In this document: one piece after another, positions 1 to 9,215 of the stretch | How the letters are laid out: every line of letters starts with the position of its first letter | Position numbering within the stretch: the first letter of the stretch is position 1 | Source of the DNA: Pseudomonas syringae | GTDB taxonomy: Bacteria > Pseudomonadota > Gammaproteobacteria > Pseudomonadales > Pseudomonadaceae | DNA: 64,000 nucleotides | NCBI RefSeq assembly: GCF_023278085.1 | Contig: NZ_CP066265.1 | Span: 3,676,001 to 3,740,000, forward strand | Direction of reading: 5' to 3' | The notes under the pieces: model-generated | The model's database searches: none | Told to the model about the DNA's origin: nothing | Seen by the model: the letters and a program-made list of their open reading frames with translations, nothing else | Position numbers and translations under genes: made by a program

Positions 1-256
1 TGTCCAGTTTCTTGACCAGGCACTCGTTGTCGCCCAGCAGCTTGTCGAATTGGGTCGGAACGCCCGCCTCTTCGAGTTTCTGCATGATGAAGGCGTTGAA
101 CTTGTTGTTCACCATGCCTTTGCGGTCGAGCTGTTCGATGCGCTTGCCGTCGAACGCTGAGGTGTCGTTGCGGAACAGCAGGATCAAGCGGTCAGCGTCG
201 TCGGTCTTGTAAACCGATTTGGCTTTGCCGCGGTAGAGTTCTTCACGTTTTTCCAT
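1..256 (-). CDS. purC: Phosphoribosylaminoimidazole-succinocarboxamide synthase, N-terminal part
   Basis: This enzyme joins aspartate to CAIR to make SAICAR in de novo purine synthesis. Only the first 85 codons lie in the window; the rest runs off the left edge. The protein starts [16 protein letters not shown], and the YRGKAKSVY stretch is the typical ATP-binding N-terminus of SAICAR synthetases. A second conserved piece, NDTSAFDGK, follows. The ATG at 256 is preceded by GGAGCCC-like purine-rich sequence. It lies downstream of, and in the same direction as, the dapA-bamC-MBL genes, as is usual in Pseudomonas. Confidence 0.95.
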   Translation of the reverse strand, partial: MEKREELYRGKAKSVYKTDDADRLILLFRNDTSAFDGKRIEQLDRKGMVNNKFNAFIMQKLEEAGVPTQFDKLLGDNECLVKKLD

Positions 257-284
257 GATGGGCTCCGCTTGCTAAGTAGTTGGG

Positions 285-1043
285 CTAGGCGATATGTCGC
301 CAGTCAAGCCCTGAATCTTGGTCGGCCAGTTGCAGCCAGTCCGGGTCGCATCCGAGGGTGTCGACAAAACATTGTCGGGCCAGATGCGGCAGGTTGTTCT
401 TGCTGCTGAGATGCGCCAGCACCAGGTGCTGAAGGTCCTGCCATCCCAGTTCGCTCACCAGGCTGGCAGCCTGATGATTGTTCAAATGCCCTGTTTCACA
501 ACCGACGCGCTGCTTGAGGAAGACCGGGTACTGACCTCGGGCAAGCATGTCGCGACAATGGTTGGCCTCGATCATCAAGGCATCCAGACCCTGATAACGC
601 TGCAGCACGTTGGAACAGTAAGAGCCCAGATCAGTCAGCAGGCCGAATTTGCGCTTGCCGTCGTTGAAGACAAACTGCGTCGGCTCAAGTGCATCGTGAG
701 CAACGGACACCACATCGATGTCCAGTGATCCGATCTGCACACTCTCCCCGCCCGCCAACAACCCCGCCGCTTCGACCGGCTTGCGCATCCCGCGCAAGGT
801 GCCACTGCTGAGGTAGACCGGCACATCGTAGCGCCGCGACAGCAATCCCACGCCATGCACATGATCCGCATGCTCGTGGGTCACCAGAATGGCGCTCAAC
901 TGGCTGGCCGCGACGCCCAGACGAGCCAGGCGTCGCTCGGTTTCCCGCAGGGAGAAACCGCAGTCGACCAGTACGTACGTATCGTTGCTTGCGACCAGCG
1001 TGCCGTTGCCACGACTGCCGCTGCCGAGCACTGCGAAACGCAC
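285..1043 (-). CDS. MBL-fold metallo-hydrolase
   Basis: This 252-residue protein belongs to the metallo-beta-lactamase superfamily (YycJ/VicX-like branch). The metal-binding motif HEHADH is visible near residue 56, with an opening beta-hairpin GSGSRGNGTLV and later conserved His/Asp positions (EANHCRD, LAHLSSKN). It begins with GTG directly after the bamC stop codon (TAA-GTG), so the two are translationally close and probably one transcript with dapA and purC. The family includes nucleases and hydrolases; the substrate is not known from the sequence. Confidence 0.85.
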   Translation of the reverse strand: MRFAVLGSGSRGNGTLVASNDTYVLVDCGFSLRETERRLARLGVAASQLSAILVTHEHADHVHGVGLLSRRYDVPVYLSSGTLRGMRKPVEAAGLLAGGESVQIGSLDIDVVSVAHDALEPTQFVFNDGKRKFGLLTDLGSYCSNVLQRYQGLDALMIEANHCRDMLARGQYPVFLKQRVGCETGHLNNHQAASLVSELGWQDLQHLVLAHLSSKNNLPHLARQCFVDTLGCDPDWLQLADQDSGLDWRHIA

Positions 1044-2162
1044 TTAACCCAGGTTGTCTTGAATGACACTCAACACCCGGCGAGCAATATCTGCTGGCGC
1101 GACGGTATTGATGTTCTTCTCGACGGTCACTTGAACGTTGTCACCCACCTTGCTCAGGCGAACCTGATAGCGCTCGGCGCGGGCATCGATCTCTTCCTTG
1201 CTGGACTTGCTGCCAAACATGCGACCAAAGAAACCAGGCTCGTTATCAGGCGTTTTCGCCTTCTCGGCCAGGTTGATGTAGTACAGGCCCAGGCTGCGGT
1301 TGATGTCTTCTACACGCCAGTCGCCCTGATCCAGCGCACGGCCGACGCTCGACCATGCACGGTCCAGATCGGCACCCAGATTCAATACCGGGTTGCCGCT
1401 GCCGTCTTCGCTGAGCGCGACGCGGCTTGGGGTATCGTAGTCACGCGCGGCCAACAGGGACACCGATCCGCCTTTTTCAGCGTTACGGCCCATGCTGGCG
1501 AGCAGATCGTCAGTCAGTGCAGCGTCAAGGCCCAGGTTGGTGGTGCGGTTCGGGAACGCCACGTCGGCAGTGCTGCCGGCAGGACGCTCGACACTGACCA
1601 CGTAGACTTCACTGGTATTGCGCTGCACGCCGGGTTCGATACGCACCCGCACGCGGGTTTCGGCATCGGCGGCCACGCCAGCGGCACTCAGACGCTTGGA
1701 AACCGAGGCGGACAGCTCATCAAGACGCTGCCAGGAAGAACTGAATTCGCCAGTCTGCGGACGCTCTTCAGCGATGCGGAAACCGTTGTCTTCAAAATAC
1801 TGGTGAGCCACCGGCCAGACTTCGGCAGGTTGGCGCTGCGCCAGGATCCAGCGTGCGTCGCCGCTCTTCTGCAGACTGAAATCGCTCGACTCGGAAGTCG
1901 TGGCCAGCGGCTGCGGACGAGGGACCGTGTATTCGCCCTCTTTCTGCGTACTGTCAGCCACGTTGCGCGGGATCGGCAACAACGGGTCCATACGCTTGAC
2001 GCCAGTGACGTCAGCAGGCAACTGCATCGGTGGGGTCTGGGTGGCTTGAAGGTAATCGCTGCCGCGATCACGGAAGTAACCATCTTCGCCCCAGAGCCAA
2101 CCGCAACCGCTGGTGCTGGAGATGATAAGAGCAAGTGCGGAAAGTCCGGCCAATCGCTTCAT
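1044..2162 (-). CDS. bamC: Outer membrane assembly lipoprotein BamC
   Basis: BamC (NlpB) is a lipoprotein of the beta-barrel assembly machinery at the outer membrane. The 372-residue protein has a short signal peptide ending in a lipobox (STSGC, cysteine at about residue 20), then the unstructured N-terminal segment that contacts BamD and two helix-grip domains. I chose the ATG at 2162 because GAGGAAG stands 9 bases upstream; an earlier start at 2180 would precede the signal peptide and butt against the dapA stop. The dapA-bamC pairing is conserved in gammaproteobacteria. Confidence 0.93.
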   Translation of the reverse strand: MKRLAGLSALALIISSTSGCGWLWGEDGYFRDRGSDYLQATQTPPMQLPADVTGVKRMDPLLPIPRNVADSTQKEGEYTVPRPQPLATTSESSDFSLQKSGDARWILAQRQPAEVWPVAHQYFEDNGFRIAEERPQTGEFSSSWQRLDELSASVSKRLSAAGVAADAETRVRVRIEPGVQRNTSEVYVVSVERPAGSTADVAFPNRTTNLGLDAALTDDLLASMGRNAEKGGSVSLLAARDYDTPSRVALSEDGSGNPVLNLGADLDRAWSSVGRALDQGDWRVEDINRSLGLYYINLAEKAKTPDNEPGFFGRMFGSKSSKEEIDARAERYQVRLSKVGDNVQVTVEKNINTVAPADIARRVLSVIQDNLG

Positions 2163-2180
2163 TGCGTGATACTTCCTCAA

Positions 2181-3059
2181 TTAAACCAGGACGCCGGACT
2201 GGCGCATGGCCTGACGCAGCGGTTCGTGACAGGCCTGGCTGAGCCAGGTCAGCGGCAGACGGATACCGTCTGGCATCAGACCCATTTCATGCAAAGCCCA
2301 TTTCACGGGGATAGGGTTGGATTCGATGAACAGGGTGTTATTGAGCGGCATGAGCGTCTCGTGGATCGCCCGTGCAGTCGCGGCATCGCCACGCATGGCG
2401 GCCGCACACAGCTCGCTCATGGCGCGCGGTGCAACGTTGGCGGTGACGGAGATATTGCCCTTGCCGCCCAGCAGCATCAATTCGACAGCTGTGGCGTCGT
2501 CACCGGAGTACACCAGAAAATCGCTGCTGACGCTGGCCAAGATGTCCTTGGCGCGCTGCAGGTTACCAGTGGCTTCCTTGATACCGATGATGTTTTTTAC
2601 GGTCGACAGACGCGCAACGGTCTCCGGCAACATGTCGCAGGCTGTACGGCCTGGCACATTGTAGAGGATCTGCGGGATGTCGACGGCATTGGCGATGTGG
2701 CTGAAATGCTGGAACAGGCCTTCCTGGGTCGGCTTGTTGTAATAAGGCGTTACCAGCAGGCACGCATCAGCGCCAGCAGTCTTGGCGTTGGTGGTCAGTT
2801 CGACCGCTTCGCGCGTCGAATTGGCGCCTGTGCCGGCGATGACCGGGATACGACCTGCAACCTGAGCGACCACACGGCGGATGACTTCGATGTGTTCGTT
2901 CACATCCAGCGTCGCCGATTCACCGGTGGTGCCGACGGCAACAATGGCGTTGGTGCCCTCTTGCAAGTGGAAGTCAACCAGTTTGCTCAGGCTGTCCCAG
3001 TCCAGACGACCTTGTGCATCCATTGGTGTGACCAGTGCCACCATACTGCCCGCAATCAT
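2181..3059 (-). CDS. dapA: 4-hydroxy-tetrahydrodipicolinate synthase
   Basis: DapA condenses pyruvate with aspartate semialdehyde, the first committed step to diaminopimelate and lysine. The 292-residue protein starts [13 protein letters not shown]. It carries the GTTGESATL motif, the catalytic tyrosine region LYNVPGRTA and the Schiff-base lysine in GIKEATGN, near residue 161. AGGAG lies 7 bases before the ATG at 3059. It is the first gene of a minus-strand run (dapA, bamC, MBL hydrolase, purC) and faces gcvR across a 325-base divergent gap. Confidence 0.97.
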   Translation of the reverse strand: MIAGSMVALVTPMDAQGRLDWDSLSKLVDFHLQEGTNAIVAVGTTGESATLDVNEHIEVIRRVVAQVAGRIPVIAGTGANSTREAVELTTNAKTAGADACLLVTPYYNKPTQEGLFQHFSHIANAVDIPQILYNVPGRTACDMLPETVARLSTVKNIIGIKEATGNLQRAKDILASVSSDFLVYSGDDATAVELMLLGGKGNISVTANVAPRAMSELCAAAMRGDAATARAIHETLMPLNNTLFIESNPIPVKWALHEMGLMPDGIRLPLTWLSQACHEPLRQAMRQSGVLV

Positions 3060-3384
3060 GCAACCGCTCCTGCCGGAAAAAGAGAGCGGTAATGGTACTG
3101 GCGCTATCAGCCTTGTACAAGCGAAGTACCACGCTCTGAGCATTCCCCTCAGCGATGGTTTTCGCTACCCTTCGTCCTTTGATCGGTACTGGTCATCTGC
3201 GCACCTCGCTCAATCGGTCGAATTTGTCGCCAGAAGCCCCGTTCCTGTGCACTCCAGCCTGCTCATGGCATGTCCATGCAGGTCAGGCGCTCCGGGACCC
3301 GGATCGATAGTTCGCGACACCGATTGTCGAAACAGCCCCGCAGGTCCGAAAAAGTACCGACCGCTCATCGTCTAGGAATGCTGC
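3060..3384. other. Divergent intergenic region dapA/gcvR
   Basis: This stretch holds no convincing gene. It must carry the promoters for dapA (leftward) and gcvR (rightward). A weak leftward candidate, TTGTAC-17-TACCAT, lies about 35-75 bases before dapA; I see no clear operator or riboswitch. Confidence 0.4.
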
Positions 3385-3948
3385 ATGTCGTCCACCCCCA
3401 CAGTTCGCGAACAATTCCTTGTCATCAGTGCCCTTGGCGCCAACCCCATGGAGCTGACCAACGTCCTGTGCCGTGCCAGCCATGAAAACCGTTGCTCGGT
3501 AGTGACCTCGCGCCTGACTCGCCATGGCGAGTGCAGCGCGCTGATCCTTCAGGTCTCCGGTAGCTGGGACGCTCTGGCACGTCTTGAAACCGGCTTGCCG
3601 GGGCTTTCCAAGAAGCATGCGTTCACGACCAGCGTCGTGCGCAGCGCCACGCTGGAAAGCCGTCCGGAGGCCCTGCCCTACGTGGCTTACGTGAGTTCGG
3701 CCTACCGCCCGGACATCATCAATGAGCTGTGCCAGTTCTTCATCGACCATAACGTCGAGCTGGAAAACCTGATCTGCGATACGTACCAGGCGCCACAGAC
3801 CGGTGGCACGATGCTCAACGCCACGTTCACTGTCACGCTGCCGGCCGGCACGCAAATCAGCTGGCTGCGCGATCAGTTTCTCGATTTCGCCGACGCGCTG
3901 AATCTGGACGCACTGATCGAACCCTGGCGCCCACAAGCCCCAATGTAA
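3385..3948 (+). CDS. gcvR: Glycine cleavage system transcriptional repressor, ACT-domain protein
   Basis: GcvR is a cytoplasmic protein that binds the regulator GcvA and represses the glycine cleavage operon when glycine is low. The 187-residue protein shows two ACT domains: the first begins FLVISALGANP and continues with a beta strand after ENRCSVV; the second runs from PYVAYVSSAYRPDII to the C-terminus. Length and order match the family. Its stop codon overlaps the ribosome binding site of the next gene, so the two are probably cotranscribed. Confidence 0.9.
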   Translation: MSSTPTVREQFLVISALGANPMELTNVLCRASHENRCSVVTSRLTRHGECSALILQVSGSWDALARLETGLPGLSKKHAFTTSVVRSATLESRPEALPYVAYVSSAYRPDIINELCQFFIDHNVELENLICDTYQAPQTGGTMLNATFTVTLPAGTQISWLRDQFLDFADALNLDALIEPWRPQAPM

Positions 3949-3957
3949 GGAGTCCCC

Positions 3958-4431
3958 ATGACCGTTACAGTAGATCAACCGGTTCCCGACTTTCAGGCAC
4001 CCGCGACCAGCGGGCAGACGATCGATCTGTCTGCACTGAAGGGTCAGCAGGTGGTGATTTATTTCTATCCGAAAGACAACACGCCCGGCTGCACGACTCA
4101 GGGCCAGGACTTTCGTGATCACATCGCCAGTTTTCAGGCAGCCAATACCGTCGTGCTGGGTGTTTCTCGCGACAGCCTGAAGACGCACGAGAATTTCAAG
4201 GCCAAGCAGTCCTTCCCGTTCGAGCTGATTTCGGACAAGGACGAAGCCGTGTGCCAGCTCTTCGACGTGATCAAGCTCAAGAAGCTCTACGGCAAGGAAT
4301 ACCTGGGCGTTGACCGCAGCACCTTCCTGATCGACAAGGAAGGCGTATTGCGCCAGGAATGGCGTGGCGTGAAGGTGCCGGGCCATGTCGCCGAGGTGCT
4401 GGCTCAGGCCGAAGCCCTCAACAAAGGCTGA
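3958..4431 (+). CDS. bcp: Thioredoxin-dependent thiol peroxidase (peroxiredoxin Q/Bcp)
   Basis: Bcp reduces peroxides and alkyl hydroperoxides using thioredoxin. The 157-residue protein carries the peroxidatic cysteine in PGCTTQ (Cys45), preceded by YFYPKDNT, and the conserved arginine in VSRDS. A second cysteine in AVCQLF is far from the usual Cys50 position, so resolution may differ from E. coli Bcp. AAGGAG stands 6 bases before the ATG and overlaps the gcvR stop. The gcvR-bcp-dapA neighbourhood is common in Pseudomonas. Confidence 0.94.
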   Translation: MTVTVDQPVPDFQAPATSGQTIDLSALKGQQVVIYFYPKDNTPGCTTQGQDFRDHIASFQAANTVVLGVSRDSLKTHENFKAKQSFPFELISDKDEAVCQLFDVIKLKKLYGKEYLGVDRSTFLIDKEGVLRQEWRGVKVPGHVAEVLAQAEALNKG

Positions 4432-4445
4432 TCGGCCGGATCACC

Positions 4446-4470
4446 GCTGCGGCGCGCAAGGCGCCGCAGC
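4446..4470 (+). terminator. GC-rich hairpin after bcp
   Basis: A near-perfect inverted repeat (GCTGCGGCGC / GGCGCCGCAGC) sits in the 45-base gap between the convergent genes bcp and perM. No long T run follows, so it is a likely but weak bidirectional terminator. Confidence 0.45.
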
Positions 4471-4476
4471 GCAACT

Positions 4477-5547
4477 TCAAAGCAGAGGCGCTACCGGGGG
4501 CTCATTGCGCGGCCAGGCGTCGAGTACGGCTTTGAACAGGGTCGCCAGCGGAATCGCAAAGAAGATCCCCCAGAAGCCCCACAACCCTCCGAACAACAGC
4601 ACGGCGCAGATGATCGCGACCGGGTGCAGATTGACGGCTTCGGAAAACAGCAGCGGCACCAGAACGTTACCATCCAGCGCCTGAATGATGCCGTGGGCGA
4701 TCATCAGATAGATGAATTGATCACCCCAGCCCCACTGAAACAGGCCGATCAGCGCCACCGGCACGGTCACCACCACTGCGCCGACGTACGGCACGACCAC
4801 CGATATGCCCACCAGCATCGCCAGCAACGCGGCGTAATTGAGACCGAGCGCGACGAAGGCGACGTAGGTCACGCCACCGCAGATAAAGATTTCGATGACC
4901 TTGCCACGGATGTAATTGGCAATCTGGCGCTTCATCTCATCAGCCACACGATTGAGCAGTGCCCGCTCGCGTGGCAGGTAGCCCCGCGCCCAGCGACGAA
5001 TCATGTGCCTATCCTTGAGGAAGAAGAACACCAGAATCGGCACCAGCACCAGATAGATCATCAGGTTGACCAGCACCGGCAGGCTGGAAAGCGAGAACGT
5101 CAGCGCCAGCTGGCCGACTTTTCCGACTTCGCCCCGCGCCACTTCGATGGCCAGCAGAACCTGCTCGTCGGACACCAGATGCGGGTAGCGCTCCGGCAGC
5201 AGCAGCAACACCGACTGCCACTTGGCAAACATGCCCGGCAGTTCGTTGAACAGCGTGATCATCTGATGCCAGAGCAGCGGCACCAGCACCAGCAGGAATA
5301 CCAGCAGTACGCCGATGAATAACGTGAACACCACGCCGACAGCGGCCATCTCCGGCATCCGCAGACGCTCCAGAAGACTGACCAGGCCATGCATCAGAAA
5401 CGCCAGGACCAGCCCGGCCAGAACCGGGGCGAGCATTCCGCCCAGAGTCAGAACCAGAGTGAACGCCAAAACCAGCAAGACCGCGAGTACCACTGCCTCT
5501 TCGTCAGAGAAATAGCGTTGCATCCAGTTGCGAAGCACGTTGAACAT
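4477..5547 (-). CDS. AI-2E transporter family / PerM-like permease
   Basis: This 356-residue polytopic inner membrane protein belongs to the AI-2E/PerM exporter family. About eight hydrophobic segments are visible: a pair near residues 20-60, one near 65-95, and a C-terminal cluster from 200 on with FICGGVTYVAFVALGLNY and IIQALDGNVLVPLLF, the latter typical of the family. I chose the ATG at 5547 (MFNVLRNW) because AAGGAAG precedes it. The open frame extends 43 codons further but that part is hydrophilic and overlaps the next gene. The substrate is unknown; family members have been linked to AI-2, sodium/proton exchange and permease roles. Confidence 0.85.
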   Translation of the reverse strand: MFNVLRNWMQRYFSDEEAVVLAVLLVLAFTLVLTLGGMLAPVLAGLVLAFLMHGLVSLLERLRMPEMAAVGVVFTLFIGVLLVFLLVLVPLLWHQMITLFNELPGMFAKWQSVLLLLPERYPHLVSDEQVLLAIEVARGEVGKVGQLALTFSLSSLPVLVNLMIYLVLVPILVFFFLKDRHMIRRWARGYLPRERALLNRVADEMKRQIANYIRGKVIEIFICGGVTYVAFVALGLNYAALLAMLVGISVVVPYVGAVVVTVPVALIGLFQWGWGDQFIYLMIAHGIIQALDGNVLVPLLFSEAVNLHPVAIICAVLLFGGLWGFWGIFFAIPLATLFKAVLDAWPRNEPPVAPLL

Positions 5548-5581
5548 CAAACTTCCTTTTCGGAAAAATAGCGCCGGCGGA

Positions 5582-5833
5582 TCAAGCCTTGCGAAGCCAG
5601 AAGCGATAAACGCCCGCGTCGACTTCTTCATGTAAAAGCTCATGCCCGGCAAGCCTGGCAAAGGTTCGAAAATCACGCTGCGAACCAGCGTCGGTGGCGA
5701 TCACTTTCAGCACTGCGCCGCTGGCCAGACGATTGAGTTCCATCTTGGCTTTCAGCAAGGGCAACGGACAATTGAGACCGCTGGCATCCAGTTCAGCGTC
5801 ACATGTGTCGGGGCGCGCTACAGCGTCAGACAT
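5582..5833 (-). CDS. TusA/SirA-like sulfurtransferase-family protein
   Basis: This 83-residue protein has the TusA fold signature: beta strand ELDASGLNCPLPLL with the conserved CPxP cysteine near residue 19, then a KAKMELNRL helix and the strand VLKVIATDAGSQRDF. TusA proteins carry persulfide sulfur to tRNA thiolation or molybdenum cofactor enzymes; in Pseudomonas a homologue next to the BepA-like protease has been linked to molybdenum cofactor and redox functions (from memory). GGAGAG lies before the ATG at 5833. It is 34 bases upstream of perM in the same direction. Confidence 0.85.
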   Translation of the reverse strand: MSDAVARPDTCDAELDASGLNCPLPLLKAKMELNRLASGAVLKVIATDAGSQRDFRTFARLAGHELLHEEVDAGVYRFWLRKA

Positions 5834-5986
5834 TGTTTCTCTCCAGGCAGACACATTGAATTACAAAGCAGCATCACAAATCAGGTCCGAAAAGGCTCGC
5901 CAAACAGGTCGGCAAGAATACCTCACTCTGGTCAGCACGCCATTCAGCCAGCTACAGTACAGGTTCTTCTGACCAGAGCTTCGTGC

Positions 5987-7420
5987 ATGAATTTTTTGCG
6001 CCCCACACTGCTCACCCTCGCCTGCCTGTTCGCAACGCATGGCATGGCTGATGACTTGCCATCACTTGGCGACGCCAGCTCTTCAATTGTCTCCCCGGAA
6101 CAGGAGCATCGCCTTGGCCGTGCGTGGCTGGGACTGCTGCGCGGCCAGGTGGGCCAACTGTCGGACCCGCAACTCAAGGACTACGTAGAAACCACGGTCT
6201 ATCGGCTGGCTGAAACCAGTCAGGTGCAGGACCGCCGACTTGAATTCATCCTGATCAACAGCCCGCAGCTCAACGCCTTTGCCGCGCCGGGCGGAATCAT
6301 CGGCGTCAATGGCGGCCTGTTTCTCAACGCCCAGACCGAAGGTGAATACGCCTCGGTGCTGGCCCACGAGCTGGCGCACTTGTCACAGCGCCACTTCGCC
6401 AGGGGCATAGAAGCTCAGCAACGAATGCAGGTGCCGGTCATGGCCGCTATGCTGGCCGGCATCGTCATGGCCGCGGCAGGCGCCGGTGACGCCGGGATCG
6501 CCGCCATTGCCGGTTCACAGGCCGCCGCCATTCAGGAACAGCGCCGCTTCTCGCGCCAGAATGAGCAGGAAGCAGACCGCATCGGCATCCTCAACCTGGA
6601 AAAGGCCGGCTACGACCCACGCAACATGCCAACGATGTTCGAGCGCCTCATGCGCCAGTATCGCTTTGACGCCAGGCCTCCGGAATTTCTGCTGACTCAC
6701 CCGGTCAGCGAATCGCGAATCGCCGACACCCGCAACCGTGCCGAACAGGCCAAGCCAGGCGGCAAGGAAGACAGCCTGCTGTATCAACTGATGCGCGCTC
6801 GCGTCGCGCTGATCTATGAGGAAACCCCGGGCATCGCCGCCAAGCGCTTCCGCGCCCAACTGGTTGAAAACCCGAATTCCGATGCTGCGCGTTACGGGCT
6901 GGCCATCGCGCAGATCAAAGGCGGACAGCTTAATGAAGCGAGAGAAGGCCTCAAGCCGCTGCTTGAAAAATCTCCCAATGACATCACTTACAACCTGACG
7001 CAGATTGATCTGGACATCACCAACAACCGGCTGGCAGATGCCCAGCAGCGGGTCGATCGCATGCTGACGCTGTACCCGGCCAATTACCCGCTCAACGATG
7101 TGCGTATCGACGTGCTGCTCAAACAGAACCGTACCGCCGAAGCGGAGAAAAGCCTTGAAGCACTGCTGAAGACGCGCCCGGACGATCCGGACATCTGGTA
7201 CGTCGTGGCGGAAACCCGTGGCCTGAATGGCAACACGATCGGCCTGCATCAGGCCCGCGCCGAGTACTTTGCGCTGGTTGGCGATTTTCGTCAGGCGATC
7301 CAGCAGCTGGACTTCGCCAAACGTCGCGCCGCCAACAACTTTCAGTTGGCGTCGCGCATTGATGCCCGGCAGAAGGATTTGATCGAGCAGGAACGCATGG
7401 TCAAGGACATGATGAACTGA
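5987..7420 (+). CDS. M48 family periplasmic metalloprotease with TPR repeats (BepA-like)
   Basis: BepA-type proteases act in the periplasm on outer membrane assembly, degrading stalled LptD or BamA. The 477-residue protein opens with a signal peptide (MNFLRPTLLTLACLFATHGMA). The zinc site is HELAH at residues 127-131, with the third ligand in QNEQEADRIG. The C-terminal half, from about residue 290, is helical and TPR-like (ARYGLAIAQIKGGQLNEA, PDDPDIWYVVAETRG). The open frame extends 115 codons upstream, but the signal peptide fixes the start at 5987. Confidence 0.9.
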   Translation: MNFLRPTLLTLACLFATHGMADDLPSLGDASSSIVSPEQEHRLGRAWLGLLRGQVGQLSDPQLKDYVETTVYRLAETSQVQDRRLEFILINSPQLNAFAAPGGIIGVNGGLFLNAQTEGEYASVLAHELAHLSQRHFARGIEAQQRMQVPVMAAMLAGIVMAAAGAGDAGIAAIAGSQAAAIQEQRRFSRQNEQEADRIGILNLEKAGYDPRNMPTMFERLMRQYRFDARPPEFLLTHPVSESRIADTRNRAEQAKPGGKEDSLLYQLMRARVALIYEETPGIAAKRFRAQLVENPNSDAARYGLAIAQIKGGQLNEAREGLKPLLEKSPNDITYNLTQIDLDITNNRLADAQQRVDRMLTLYPANYPLNDVRIDVLLKQNRTAEAEKSLEALLKTRPDDPDIWYVVAETRGLNGNTIGLHQARAEYFALVGDFRQAIQQLDFAKRRAANNFQLASRIDARQKDLIEQERMVKDMMN

Positions 7421-7430
7421 TCATCGACCC

Positions 7431-8489
7431 TCAGGCGTTGCCTGCCTGGCGCAGGCGTGCTGCCTGAGTGAAGTCGAGCATGCGCTGCAACGGCCGTACT
7501 GCGTTTGGGATAAGTGCAGGATCAACGAAGATCTCGTTGCTGCCCTCTCTCAGACACTGCAAGGTGCGCTCAAGCGTGTTCATCGCCATCCACGGGCAGT
7601 GTGCGCAACTGCGGCACGCGGCGCCGTTGCCAGCGGTAGGCGCCTCAATGAAGATCTTGTCCGGGCACAACTGCTGCATCTTGTAAAAAATGCCCCGATC
7701 CGTCGCGACAATGAACGTTTTATTGGGCAAGCGCTGGGTTGCGGCAATCATCTGACTGGTAGAACCGACGACGTCAGCCAGCTCGATGACCGCTTCGGGC
7801 GACTCAGGGTGAACCAGGATTGCCGCCTCGGGGTACAGCGCCTTCATGTCCGCCAGTTGCTTGGACTTGAATTCCTCGTGAACAATGCAGGCACCGTCCC
7901 ACAACAGCATGTCGGCACCGGTTTCACGCTGGATATAGCGGCCCAGATGTTTGTCCGGTGCCCAGATGATTTTCTCGCCGTTATCCATCAGGCTCTCGAC
8001 GATTTCCAGCGCACAGCCCGAGGTCACCACCCAGTCTGCGCGCGCTTTTACCGCAGCCGACGTATTGGCGTAGACCACCACAGTGCGTTCCGGGTGCTGA
8101 TCGCAAAACGCGGAAAACTCATCGACCGGGCAACCCACATCCAGCGAACACGTCGCTTCGAGGGTCGGCATGAACACACGTTTTTCAGGGTTGAGAATCT
8201 TGGCCGTCTCACCCATGAAGCGCACGCCGGCCACCAATACGGTGCTGGCCGAATGACTGTTGCTGAAGCGTGCCATTTCCAGAGAATCCGCCACACAACC
8301 GCCGGTTTCTTCAGCCAGCGCCTGAATCACGGGGTCGCAATAGTAGTGAGCGACCATGACAGCGTCCTGCTTCTTCAGCTCGGTCGCAATTTCGGCGCGC
8401 AAGTGCGCCTGCTCTGCTGCGCTCAACACTTTGGGCTGCTTGGCATCAAGGTGCGCCTGCACCAGAAAGCGTTCGGAAATCTGCGTCAT
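7431..8489 (-). CDS. nadA: Quinolinate synthase A
   Basis: NadA condenses iminoaspartate with dihydroxyacetone phosphate to quinolinate in de novo NAD synthesis, using a 4Fe-4S cluster. The 352-residue protein shows the three cluster cysteines in their usual places: VGC-type cysteine after TCSLD, SGCALE in the middle and the CRSCAHC motif near the C-terminus. Other family marks are AHYYCDP, EETGG and MGETAKIL. The start at 8489 (MTQISERF) is chosen by length and family; an upstream in-frame ATG at 8513 adds eight residues. It converges with the BepA-like gene. Confidence 0.96.
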   Translation of the reverse strand: MTQISERFLVQAHLDAKQPKVLSAAEQAHLRAEIATELKKQDAVMVAHYYCDPVIQALAEETGGCVADSLEMARFSNSHSASTVLVAGVRFMGETAKILNPEKRVFMPTLEATCSLDVGCPVDEFSAFCDQHPERTVVVYANTSAAVKARADWVVTSGCALEIVESLMDNGEKIIWAPDKHLGRYIQRETGADMLLWDGACIVHEEFKSKQLADMKALYPEAAILVHPESPEAVIELADVVGSTSQMIAATQRLPNKTFIVATDRGIFYKMQQLCPDKIFIEAPTAGNGAACRSCAHCPWMAMNTLERTLQCLREGSNEIFVDPALIPNAVRPLQRMLDFTQAARLRQAGNA

Positions 8490-8639
8490 ATTCACGGAAC
8501 CTGAGGGCGCCAAAGCGCGAAAAACAAGTTTACACCCGAAAGACAGGCAACAAATAAGCGGGCAACAGCGGAGGTTTCCAATTCGCCAGGAAGACTAAAA
8601 ACTTTTTTAGCCAACCCCTCCATCGCGGGCATCAGCACG

Positions 8640-9215
8640 CTACTTCTGCAAACGCCCCAATAGACTTTCGTCATACGGGACGGACTCACTGATGCGTCGG
8701 TTATAAAAGACCGTATTGGAGGGGATGCTTTTATTGACAAAGCTGCAGGCCCCGACCACCACGTTATCGCCAAGCTGAATATCGTCGGAAATGATGCAGG
8801 CGTGCGCCTGAACCCTAACGCCATCACCAATGATCAGACGCACTGTCTCGGCATTGCCTTTTACACCGATGGTGCATCCTTGCCAGATTCTGAAGTCCTT
8901 GCCGATAACCGCATAACACGTGATAACGATGCCGCTCAGGTGAGCAATCCACAGCCCTTCACCAATTTCGGCACCCAGCATGATTTCGACGTTGTACGTG
9001 CGACTGATTTTTTCATTCAACAGCTTGGCTCGACGTCGCAAGAATTTACTTCTGGACGTATTGAGCACATAAGCAAGCCGAAACCAGAACAGGTAACTGG
9101 AACGATTGCTGCGCCTGCACTTCAGGTACAGACGCTTCCAGCTGAACGACCTGTCCAGACCGCCCAGAATTTCGATATGCCAAAAGCGCATGGCCTGCCT
9201 GAGGAGGCTGATCAT
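8640..9215 (-). CDS. Hexapeptide-repeat acyltransferase (serine acetyltransferase-like)
   Basis: This 191-residue protein is a left-handed beta-helix acyltransferase. The N-terminal 65 residues are basic and helical; from about residue 75 hexapeptide-type repeats appear (IGEGLWIAH, IVITCYAVIGKDFRIWQGCTIGVKG, IGDGVRVQAHACIISDDIQLGDNVVVGACSFV). The arrangement resembles CysE-like and WbbJ/colanic-acid acetyltransferases. It overlaps the end of the O-antigen-ligase-like gene by four bases (ATGA), so the two form an operon. A role in acetylating a surface polysaccharide is inferred from that pairing only. Confidence 0.8.
   Translation of the reverse strand: MISLLRQAMRFWHIEILGGLDRSFSWKRLYLKCRRSNRSSYLFWFRLAYVLNTSRSKFLRRRAKLLNEKISRTYNVEIMLGAEIGEGLWIAHLSGIVITCYAVIGKDFRIWQGCTIGVKGNAETVRLIIGDGVRVQAHACIISDDIQLGDNVVVGACSFVNKSIPSNTVFYNRRISESVPYDESLLGRLQK

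Noticed and set aside
855..3092. Long plus-strand open frame of 745 codons
   Set aside because: It lies opposite bamC and dapA, which have clear family motifs. High G+C keeps the antisense frame open; composition and lack of a ribosome site mark it as a shadow.
3283..4386. Minus-strand open frame of 367 codons over gcvR-bcp
   Set aside because: gcvR and bcp have good ribosome sites and family motifs; the opposite frame has none.
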